Shown here piece by piece: positions 1-5,178 of a DNA stretch of 7,803 bases. The position numbers and the translations under genes are program-made. Origin of the DNA: CAZAQB01 sp964487155 (lineage in GTDB: Bacteria > Pseudomonadota > Gammaproteobacteria > Nitrococcales > Nitrococcaceae); the NCBI GenBank assembly GCA_964487155.1, contig CAZAQB010000153.1, positions 1 to 7,803 of the forward strand, in the 5' to 3' direction. The number at the start of each line of letters is the position of its first letter. The first letter of the stretch is position 1. The notes beneath the pieces are model-generated. The model was not told the DNA's origin. It saw nothing but the letters and a program-made list of their open reading frames with translations, and did not search any database.

Positions 1-22
1 GTCCGAAGAAGAAGCAATTTCT

Positions 23-48
23 GCCCCCGCCTCGGCGGGGGCTTTTTT
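23..48 (+). terminator. Intrinsic (Rho-independent) terminator of an upstream gene
   Basis: An 8-bp perfect GC stem (GCCCCCGC at 23-30 pairing with GCGGGGGC at 35-42) with a 4-nt loop is followed directly by six T residues (43-48). This is a textbook intrinsic terminator reading on the plus strand. The gene it serves must end before or at the left edge of the window, because no convincing coding tail is visible in the first 22 bases. Confidence 0.9.
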
Positions 49-64
49 ATTGGGGGCAGGCTTG

Positions 65-120
65 GGACTGAGGACTGAGGACTGAGGACTGAGGACTGAG
101 GACTGAGGACTGAGGACTGA
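65..120 (+). repeat. Tandem heptamer array, 8 x GGACTGA
   Basis: Eight perfect, uninterrupted copies of the 7-nt unit GGACTGA occupy 65-120. The ninth copy breaks down after its first G. A unit of 7 is not a multiple of 3, and no gene spans the array. The same unit in the same orientation forms an array at 7751-7803, and inverted single copies lie at 522-549. The array starts 16 nt after the terminator T-tract, so it is intergenic. Copy number in such perfect short repeats is expected to vary by slippage (inference). Confidence 0.97.
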
Positions 121-125
121 GCAGA

Positions 126-170
126 GCGTGACCCCGCCCTGGGAGCTGTCAAGCCCCCTCTTACACTCAG
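126..170 (+). repeat. Intergenic duplicated block, copy A
   Basis: These 45 nt align without gaps to 481-525 (offset 355), with 39 of 45 positions identical by eye. The differences are five of the six positions 140-145 plus position 163. The conserved parts are a 14-mer at 126-139 (GCGTGACCCCGCCC) and a 17-mer at 146-162 (CTGTCAAGCCCCCTCTT), followed by ACTCAG. Copy A directly follows the heptamer array and is trailed by a degraded inverted heptamer (CACTCAGCATTCAG, 166-179). It looks like part of a dispersed intergenic element whose arms are GGACTGA units and whose core is this block. Confidence 0.85.
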
Positions 171-232
171 CATTCAGGGGATGTTTACAAGAGGGCGGTG
201 GCATGGGGACTTTGCCTTGGGTCAGGCGCTAC

Positions 233-252
233 CCCCGGCATCGACGCCGGGG
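233..252. repeat. GC-rich palindrome in the REP cluster
   Basis: CCCCGGC (233-239) pairs perfectly with GCCGGGG (246-252) across a 6-nt loop. The flanks, GCGCTAC on the left and CTAAC on the right, resemble the CTAC/GTAG borders of the neighbouring REP-like palindromes, so this may be a fourth, divergent member of the cluster. There is no T-tract on either side, so an intrinsic terminator is unlikely. Confidence 0.6.
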
Positions 253-272
253 CTAACAACAACAGCACCAAC

Positions 273-307
273 GCCGGATGCGGCGCTGCGCGCCTTATCC
301 GGCCTAC
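273..307 (-). repeat. REP element with GTAG head, enterobacterial-like
   Basis: On the minus strand this reads GTAG followed by an imperfect palindrome. The outer stem is GCCGGAT (273-279) with ATCCGGC (297-303). The inner stem is GGCGC (282-286) with GCGCC (290-294), with a 2-nt by 2-nt internal mismatch and a TGC loop. CTAC at 304-307 supplies the GTAG head. The outer stem and head match, from memory, the classic Escherichia coli REP/PU consensus (GCCGGATGCGGCG ... CTTATCCGGCCTAC). REP elements of this form are mobilised by REP-associated tyrosine transposases (RAYT); no such gene lies in the window. Confidence 0.85.
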
Positions 308-338
308 GCGGGCTCCGGCAGGGCGCTTGGCTGGCGAC

Positions 339-369
339 GTAGGGTGGATGGAGCGAAGCGCAATCCACC
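339..369 (+). repeat. REP element with GTAG head (GTAGGGTGGAT type)
   Basis: GTAG (339-342) is followed by GGTGGAT (343-349), a GAGCGAAGCG-type centre that can form a GC-GAA-GC mini-hairpin (353-359), and ATCCACC (363-369), which pairs perfectly with the left arm. Sequences of the form GTAGGGTGGAT...GCGAAGCG...ATCCACC are, from memory, widespread intergenic repeats in many proteobacteria. The right arm can alternatively pair with GGTGG at 376-380, so two mutually exclusive folds are possible. Confidence 0.85.
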
Positions 370-434
370 ATCTTCGGTGGCAGGCCCGCACGGAGCCATG
401 CTGCGTCACCTCGTACCCAGCACCTCAGGGAGAT

Positions 435-466
435 GGTGGGCTTCGGCTTCGCTCTGCCCTCCCTAC
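435..466 (-). repeat. REP element with GTAG head, inverted partner of 339-369
   Basis: On the minus strand this reads GTAG (466-463), then GGAGGGC (462-456), an AGAGCGAAGCC centre, and GCCCACC (441-435). The two arms pair with one mismatch. The head and the GAGCGAAGC centre match the element at 339-369, so the two are inverted copies, tails inward and GTAG heads outward. Confidence 0.8.
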
Positions 467-469
467 GAC

Positions 470-549
470 CTGAGGACTGGGCGTGACCCCGCCCAGACGC
501 CTGTCAAGCCCCCTCTTCCACTCAGTCCTCAGTCCTTTTCACTCAGTCC
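470..549. repeat. Duplicated block copy B with inverted heptamer arms
   Basis: CTGAGGACTG (470-479) and its exact reverse complement CAGTCCTCAG (523-532) form a 10-bp perfect inverted repeat. They enclose copy B (481-525) of the block also present at 126-170. On the right side the heptamer appears inverted three times as TCAGTCC (522-528, 529-535, 543-549), the last after a TTTTCAC spacer. The unit therefore has forward heptamers, a conserved core and reverse heptamers. That could form a cruciform in DNA or a stem in RNA. Confidence 0.8.
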
Positions 550-565
550 TTCTCCCAGAGCAACA

Positions 566-593
566 AGCCCCACCCCGGCGCGACCCCCCGGGG
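566..593 (-). terminator. Possible weak terminator of the DUF294/CBS gene
   Basis: Downstream of the minus-strand gene that stops at 614, CCGGGG (588-593) can pair with CCCCGG (573-578) across a 9-nt loop. On the minus strand the hairpin is followed by TGGGGC and then CTTGTTG, which is only weakly T-rich. It may end transcription or slow it, but it does not meet a strict intrinsic-terminator pattern. The inverted-repeat structure at 470-549 lies farther downstream and could also contribute. Confidence 0.3.
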
Positions 594-613
594 CACCCTC
601 CGGGAGCCCCCCA

Positions 614-2494
614 TCAAAGCCGGAAGCGCAGCTCCAGCTTGCGCTGCACGCTGCGGGCCTGGCGGAAGGCCTCCTTGAGGATGCGGGCGTCCATGGCGTT
701 GAGGGTGCTGGGGTCGAGGCGGTTGGTCATCTCCTCGCCGTTGCGGGCCTGGAACTGGTGCAGGCGCATGCGCAGCAGCTGGATGAAGGAGATCGAGCGC
801 TTCCAGGCCTCGGCCTCGTCGGGCTGCACCACCTGCGCCTCCACCAGCCGCTGCAGGCGCTCCATGGTGCTGGTGGCGTCGCTGCGGGCCTCCAGGCTGA
901 GCACCCGCATGGCGTCCACGAACGGCGTGAGGCCGCGCACCTTGAGGTCGAAAGTGTCCCGTTTGGAGCCTTCCACCCGCTCGGTGACGAAGTCCCGGAT
1001 CACGCCCAGGGGCGGGCGGATACTGAGGCAGTTGGCGGCCATCATGTGCAGGAAGATGGAATGCCCGGAGGCCATCTCCAGGATGCTGCCGTAGACTGAA
1101 TCCGCTGCGGCGGTATCGCCCCATACCGGCCGGAAGTCGAAATAGATCACTGAGCGCAGCAGGTTCTCCGGGGTGCTCTGCTTGATCATGCTGCGGAACA
1201 TGCGGCGCCATTCCTCGGCGCTCAGGCACAGCTCCGGGTTGCTGGCCATGATGTTGCCCTTGCACAGCGTGAAGCCGCAGCGGTCGAGTTGCTCGTTGAT
1301 GCGCCGGGCAAGCGGCAGCAGCCGGTTGCGCACCTCGTCGGGCTTCTCCTCGCCCGGGTCGAACAGGATGCCGTTGTCCTGATCCGTGACCAGGGTCTGC
1401 TCACCCCGGCCCTCGCTGCCGAAGGCGATCCAGGTGAACGGCACCCCGGGATCGCCGCTGGCCTCGATCTCCAGGTCGATGACCCGCCTCACAGTGCGGT
1501 CGTTGAGCAGGGTGATCACCCGGGTAAGGTGCTCACTGTCGGCGCCGTGGGCCATCATGGCGTCGATCATTGACCGGATGGAGCCGCGCGCCTCCACCAC
1601 CGCGTCAACGCTGGCGGCGCGGCCGATGCCGCGCATGATGTGAACCACGTTCACCCGCTGCAGGGTGAACAGATCGCGCTCGGATACCACGCCGACGAGG
1701 CGCCCCTGGTCCACGATGACCAGGTGGCGGATATGGTGGCGGGCCATCTCCACCACCGCCTCGAAGGCGTAGGCGTCCGCCTCCAGGGTGCAGGGATCCC
1801 GGGTCATCACCGCGTCCAGGGCGTGGTCCAGGTCTGCGCCCCGCTCGGCGATCTGCTCGCGCAGGTCATGCAGGGTGAAGATGCCCACCGGCCGGCGCTC
1901 GCCATCGGTCACGACCACGCTGCCCACCTTGCGCCCGTGCATCAGGCGCACCGCCTCGCGCACCGTGGTCTCCGGCGGGCAGTGCAGCACGTCCCGGTGC
2001 ATCAGTTCGGCGATCGGGTTGTCCATGGAGGACTCGCCGCCCAGCAGCTGCAGAGCGTTGCCCTGGATGTCCTGCTGCACCCGCTCCAGCAGGCTGCTCA
2101 CGCCGCGGATGGAGAAGTCGCGGAACACCGGGCTCTCGGTGAACAGGGCCGCGAAGTCGCGCCGGGCCAGGCGGTAGCAGCCGGCCGCTCCGAGAGCCCG
2201 GTACACGGTGCGCGTGGCCCGTTCGCCCAGCAGCGCCCCCATGGGGAAGCATTCGCCCTCGCCCAGCTCGAAGGTCTCGCCGCCGCTGCGCTCCCCCTGG
2301 ACCCGCCCGCGGCAGACGATGAACAGGTATTCCACGCGGCCGTCCTCGGGCTTCAGGATCACCTCCCCATCGGCGTAGTCCACCTGCTCGCACTGGGTCG
2401 CAAGCCTTTCCCTGTGGGAGGTATCCATCTGCTGAAACGGTGCGTGGGCCTGGAAGAATTGACGTGCCTCGGTCAGTGTATGCTCGTCGTCCAC
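614..2494 (-). CDS. Putative signal-transduction protein: cNMP-like, 2x CBS, DUF294 nucleotidyltransferase-like
   Basis: A soluble, probably cytoplasmic protein of 626 residues. Domains in order: cNMP-binding-like beta-barrel about 10-130; two CBS repeats about 160-215 (ending GIFTLHDL) and 224-280 (ending GVVSERDL); DUF294 nucleotidyltransferase-like domain about 300-440 with the signature GSEGRGEQ (359-366) and the acidic pair in TDQDN (D371, D373); DUF294 C-terminal helical domain about 460-620. The architecture and length are complete for the family. The nucleotidyltransferase fold resembles that of GlnD-type enzymes, so nucleotidyl transfer is possible but unproven; CBS repeats usually bind adenine nucleotides. 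In the cNMP-like cassette the usual FGE is FPM (F83-M85), so classical cAMP binding is doubtful. The start is GTG at 2494, preceded by GAGGAGGG (2512-2505) 10 nt upstream; the stop is TGA. It is divergent from the exonuclease gene, with 174 nt between the starts. Family assignment is firm; function is unknown. Confidence 0.93.
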   Translation of the reverse strand: MDDEHTLTEARQFFQAHAPFQQMDTSHRERLATQCEQVDYADGEVILKPEDGRVEYLFIVCRGRVQGERSGGETFELGEGECFPMGALLGERATRTVYRALGAAGCYRLARRDFAALFTESPVFRDFSIRGVSSLLERVQQDIQGNALQLLGGESSMDNPIAELMHRDVLHCPPETTVREAVRLMHGRKVGSVVVTDGERRPVGIFTLHDLREQIAERGADLDHALDAVMTRDPCTLEADAYAFEAVVEMARHHIRHLVIVDQGRLVGVVSERDLFTLQRVNVVHIMRGIGRAASVDAVVEARGSIRSMIDAMMAHGADSEHLTRVITLLNDRTVRRVIDLEIEASGDPGVPFTWIAFGSEGRGEQTLVTDQDNGILFDPGEEKPDEVRNRLLPLARRINEQLDRCGFTLCKGNIMASNPELCLSAEEWRRMFRSMIKQSTPENLLRSVIYFDFRPVWGDTAAADSVYGSILEMASGHSIFLHMMAANCLSIRPPLGVIRDFVTERVEGSKRDTFDLKVRGLTPFVDAMRVLSLEARSDATSTMERLQRLVEAQVVQPDEAEAWKRSISFIQLLRMRLHQFQARNGEEMTNRLDPSTLNAMDARILKEAFRQARSVQRKLELRFRL

Positions 2495-2668
2495 GACCCT
2501 GCGGCCCTCCTCGGCATTTCTCGCTCAGACTAGCCTACTCTGGCGAGCAAGGGGCGGTCGAACCCGGCACCGGCCGGGGCATGACCGCGGGATCAGCAAG
2601 CCCCGGGCGGGGGGACACACCGGTGCCGCCCCGGCATCACACCGAAACGGCGGCCGCGGAGGATAGAC
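2495..2668. promoter_or_regulatory. Divergent intergenic region with both ribosome binding sites
   Basis: These 174 nt separate two outward-reading genes, so promoters for both should lie here, possibly sharing an operator. The minus-strand gene has GAGGAGGG at 2512-2505, 10 nt from its GTG. The plus-strand gene has GGAGGA at 2658-2663, 5 nt from its ATG, which fixes that start. The least GC-rich patch, around 2525-2541 (CAGACTAGCCTACTCTG), is the likeliest place for -10 elements on either strand, but no convincing -35/-10 pair was found. The rest is GC-rich with several short CCGG-type self-complementary stretches. Confidence 0.5.
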
Positions 2669-4765
2669 ATGGTTGCGTTCAGGCTCTCGGGGACGCGCCT
2701 GCGATTCTGGCTGCTGCTGGGCGTGCTGGTGGTTGCGCTGGCGCTGGGCACGACGGTGGCGGTGGTGGTGCTGCAGCAGACACCGGCGGCGTCGCTGCCG
2801 ATGCTGGCGCTGCTGGCGGTGGCGGAGATCGGCCTGCTGGCCGGGGCCTGGCTGCTGGCGGACCGCATGATCCTGCAGCCCCTGGACGCCGTCGGGCGCG
2901 GGGCGTCGATCATGGTCCATGCTACGGCGGAACACGAGCTGAGCCTGAGCCGGCGCCACTGGCTTGGCGATCTGCCGGCCGCCGTCCAGGAGCTGGGCGA
3001 GAGCCTGGTGGGAAGCCGTTCCGAGCTGCACAAGGCGGTATCCACCTGGTCCATGGACCTGGAGGAGCGCAAGTCGCGCCTGGAGCTGCTGCTGCGGGAG
3101 ATCCGGGAGGGCCTGATCGTCTGCGACAGCGACCAGCGCATCCTGCTCTACAACGAGGCGGCCCGGGCCCTGCTCCACGACCAGCCGGCGCTCGGCCTGT
3201 GGCGGGGCGCCCACGAGGTGCTGGCCCGGGAACCCATCGAGCACATGCTGGAACTGCTGCGCCACCGCCGCCTCCAGGCGCAGCCCGGCGACCCTTCCAT
3301 CGGCTTTGCCTGCGGCACCGCCGACGGCCATCGGCTGCTGCGCTGCCGGCTCACCCTGCTGCCCAACGACGGCCCCGGGGAGCCGGCTTTCGTGCTCGCC
3401 CTGGAGGACATCACCGGCCCGACCCGCGACCTGCTGCAACGCGAGCGGCGGCTGCGCAAGGCAGTGGAGGACATGCGCGCGCCGCTCGCCAGCCTGCGGG
3501 CAGCCAGCGACGGGCTCGCCGACGCCGCCGAATCCGACCCCGAGGCGGCGGCCGCTTTTCGCGGCGTGCTGGCCCAGGAGGCCGAGACCCTGATCCATCG
3601 TTTCTCGGAACTGGCAGGCGAGGCCCAGAGCCTGGTCGCCGCTCCCTGGACCCTGTCCGACCTCTATTCCAGCGACCTCCTGGCCGGGGTGCTGCAGCGC
3701 AATCGGCAGCACCTGCCGCTGGTGGAGCCGGCCGGCGAGCCGGTCTGGCTGCGCGGCGAACCCTACCTGCTGGGGCAGGTACTGAGCGACCTGCTGGTGG
3801 CGCTTAGGGAACAGGCCGGAATCGATCAGGTGCAGGCCGAGGCCCGTATCGGCGATGGCCATGTCTACCTGGATCTGGCCTGGCGCGGCCCACCCCTGGA
3901 GACCCGGGTGCTGGACCAGTGGCTGGATGCCCCGCTGACCGACTCGGGCGGCGCCACCACACCCCGGGAGGTGCTGGAGCGCCACGACAGTACCGCCTGG
4001 AGCCAGCCCCACCAGCAATGGGAGGGCTACTCCATCCTGCGCGTGCCCCTGCCCCCCTCGCCGCGCCAGAGCGAGAGCACCCCGGAGCTGCCGCCACGCC
4101 CGGAATTCTATGACTTCCGCCTCCCCGAGGCGGCCGGCGAACGGGACGGGGAAGGCGCCCGCCCCCTGGACAGCCTGGAATGCGTGGTGTTCGACACCGA
4201 GACCACTGGCCTGGAGCCCACCCAGGGCGACGAGATCATCGCCATCGGCGCGGTGCGCGTGGTGCGGGGCCGGGTGCTCTACGGCGAGACCTTCGAGACC
4301 CTGGTAAACCCGGGCCGGCCCATCCCCAAGGCCTCGATGCGCTTCCACGGCATCACCGACGAGATGGTGGTGAATGCGCCGAGCATCGACGAGGCCCTGC
4401 CGCGCTTTCGCGAGTTCGTGGGGGACGCCGTGCTGGTGGCCTACAACGCCGCTTTCGACCTGCGTTTCCTGAAGCTCAAGGAGCGCCGCACCGGGGTGCG
4501 CTTCGACAACCCGGTACTCGACGTGCTGCTGCTCTCGATCCTGGTGCACCGGGACACTACCGAGCACACCATCGAAGCCATTGCCCGGCGCCTGGGCGTC
4601 ACGGTGTCGGGCCGCCACACCGCCGTGGGGGACGCGCTGACCACGGCCGACATGCTGGTGCAGTTGCTCAAACTGCTGCCCCGAGAGGGCATCGACACGC
4701 TTGGCGCCGCCCAGCAAGCCTCTCGGCAGATGGTGGAATACCGCCGCCAGCAGCGAAGTTTCTGA
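2669..4765 (+). CDS. Membrane-anchored PAS/pseudo-histidine-kinase protein fused to DEDDh 3'-5' exonuclease
   Basis: A 698-residue protein. Two hydrophobic helices (about 11-36 and 44-65) are joined by a loop of under 10 residues. A HAMP-like linker (about 62-125, with LQPLDAVGRGASIM) and a PAS-like domain (about 136-250, with REGLIVCDSDQRILLYNEAA) follow. Next is a region like a histidine-kinase dimerisation helix (about 255-315), where the H-box His is Glu (E267 in VEDMRAPLASL), then a decayed ATPase-like region (about 350-460). The C-terminal 500-670 is a DnaQ-like exonuclease with every catalytic residue present: D509 and E511 (FDTETTG), D597 (YNAAFD), H650 and D655 (HTAVGD). It should degrade DNA or RNA 3' ends at the inner membrane; the true substrate is unknown. 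It is not the replicative epsilon subunit, which is short and soluble. The start has a strong Shine-Dalgarno (GGAGGA, 5 nt spacing). The nuclease call is firm; the kinase-like middle is inferred by motif comparison. Confidence 0.9.
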   Translation: MVAFRLSGTRLRFWLLLGVLVVALALGTTVAVVVLQQTPAASLPMLALLAVAEIGLLAGAWLLADRMILQPLDAVGRGASIMVHATAEHELSLSRRHWLGDLPAAVQELGESLVGSRSELHKAVSTWSMDLEERKSRLELLLREIREGLIVCDSDQRILLYNEAARALLHDQPALGLWRGAHEVLAREPIEHMLELLRHRRLQAQPGDPSIGFACGTADGHRLLRCRLTLLPNDGPGEPAFVLALEDITGPTRDLLQRERRLRKAVEDMRAPLASLRAASDGLADAAESDPEAAAAFRGVLAQEAETLIHRFSELAGEAQSLVAAPWTLSDLYSSDLLAGVLQRNRQHLPLVEPAGEPVWLRGEPYLLGQVLSDLLVALREQAGIDQVQAEARIGDGHVYLDLAWRGPPLETRVLDQWLDAPLTDSGGATTPREVLERHDSTAWSQPHQQWEGYSILRVPLPPSPRQSESTPELPPRPEFYDFRLPEAAGERDGEGARPLDSLECVVFDTETTGLEPTQGDEIIAIGAVRVVRGRVLYGETFETLVNPGRPIPKASMRFHGITDEMVVNAPSIDEALPRFREFVGDAVLVAYNAAFDLRFLKLKERRTGVRFDNPVLDVLLLSILVHRDTTEHTIEAIARRLGVTVSGRHTAVGDALTTADMLVQLLKLLPREGIDTLGAAQQASRQMVEYRRQQRSF

Positions 4766-4829
4766 ACGCGGCAGACGGTGACGTATTTGCTCAGTGAATT
4801 CGATTCGCAAGCTGCGGTGACACGGCGCT

Positions 4830-4850
4830 GCTGAGGGCGCGGCCCTCAGC
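4830..4850. other. Perfect hairpin downstream of the exonuclease gene
   Basis: GCTGAGGGC (4830-4838) pairs perfectly with GCCCTCAGC (4842-4850) around a 3-nt loop, 64 nt after the exonuclease stop. No T-tract follows on either strand, so it is not a standard intrinsic terminator. It may stabilise the mRNA 3' end or assist Rho-dependent termination (inference). The region 4766-4915 otherwise shows no gene. Confidence 0.55.
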
Positions 4851-4915
4851 GAAGACGGGGCTGCAGCACGGCGGCCGGGCCCCTGAGCGTCCCCTCGGAG
4901 TGGGCACCCGGGGCT

Positions 4916-4945
4916 TTGGAACTGCTGCAGCGGCTGTGCTATAGA
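4916..4945 (+). promoter_or_regulatory. Candidate sigma-70 promoter (extended -10) for the transporter operon
   Basis: TTGGAA (4916-4921) and TATAGA (4940-4945) are spaced by 18 nt, and a TG sits one base upstream of the -10 (TGCTATAGA), as in extended -10 promoters. Transcription would start near 4952, giving a leader of about 225 nt before the transporter ATG. It is the best promoter match in the 413-nt gap. The call rests on pattern matching by eye only. Confidence 0.45.
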
Positions 4946-5036
4946 GGCGGGCACCTCCGGTCACGGGCCGGCCGGCGGTGCTGGCAGCCTGTCGGACTTA
5001 GGCTGCTAATGGCACCATCATAATCAACGGTCCGAG

Positions 5037-5124
5037 GCCCCCGTGACCATCACCACGGGCCTGCCCAGCAACGGCTTCCTTGACAGTTCGCGCCCCGGCG
5101 GCAGGGATGTGCCGCCGGGGCGCG
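5037..5124 (+). promoter_or_regulatory. Structured 5' leader of the transporter gene (two hairpins)
   Basis: Hairpin 1: CCCGTG (5040-5045) pairs with CACGGG (5054-5059), loop of 8 nt. Hairpin 2: a 15-bp perfect GC-rich stem, 5089-5103 with 5110-5124, around a GGGATG loop (5104-5109); it ends 54 nt before the transporter start codon. No T-tract follows either hairpin, so intrinsic termination is unlikely. A short perfect palindrome, GTTCCGGAAC, follows at 5125-5134 and could be a protein-binding site. The structure could be an mRNA-stabilising element, a regulatory leader or a DNA cruciform; no known riboswitch was recognised. Confidence 0.55.
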
Positions 5125-5178
5125 GTTCCGGAACGCGATGGAGCTCTCGCCCCAAGCACACAAGAACGAGATCGGACC

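Larger units (their letters stand above)
339..466. repeat. BIME-like unit bounded by two inverted REPs
   Basis: The plus-strand REP at 339-369 and the minus-strand REP at 435-466 form a 128-nt unit with outward-facing GTAG heads and a 65-nt non-repetitive middle. Such inverted pairs are the form usually acted on by RAYT transposases (established knowledge). Mobility of this copy is an inference, since no target-site duplication was recognised and no transposase is present. Confidence 0.6.

Noticed and set aside
65..120. Heptamer array as a CRISPR array
   Set aside because: The 7-nt units are contiguous with no spacers and no cas genes are nearby.
278..1099. Plus-strand open frames running from the REP region into the DUF294 gene
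   Set aside because: They cross REPs and the duplicated block and then read antisense to a gene with clear domains.
4178..4765. Exonuclease region as the replicative DNA polymerase III epsilon subunit (dnaQ)
   Set aside because: It is the C-terminal part of one continuous 698-residue membrane protein, and the replicative epsilon subunit is a soluble protein of about 240 residues.
2525..4954. Minus-strand open frame of 809 codons opposite the exonuclease gene
   Set aside because: It is low-complexity His/Gln/Gly/Pro-rich, has no recognisable domain and overlaps a well-supported gene; it is a GC-bias shadow.
5008..5022. Leader peptide ATG GCA CCA TCA TAA upstream of the symporter
   Set aside because: Only four codons, no ribosome binding site, and no run of regulatory codons.
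5010..5025. Possible sigma-54 promoter (TGGCAC at 5010-5015)
   Set aside because: The -12 position reads TAATC instead of TTGCA/T, so the essential GC dinucleotide is missing.
5080..5108. TTGACA (5080-5085) as a -35 box for the symporter
   Set aside because: At 17 nt spacing the -10 would be AGGGAT inside the long hairpin, a poor match; the promoter at 4916-4945 fits better.
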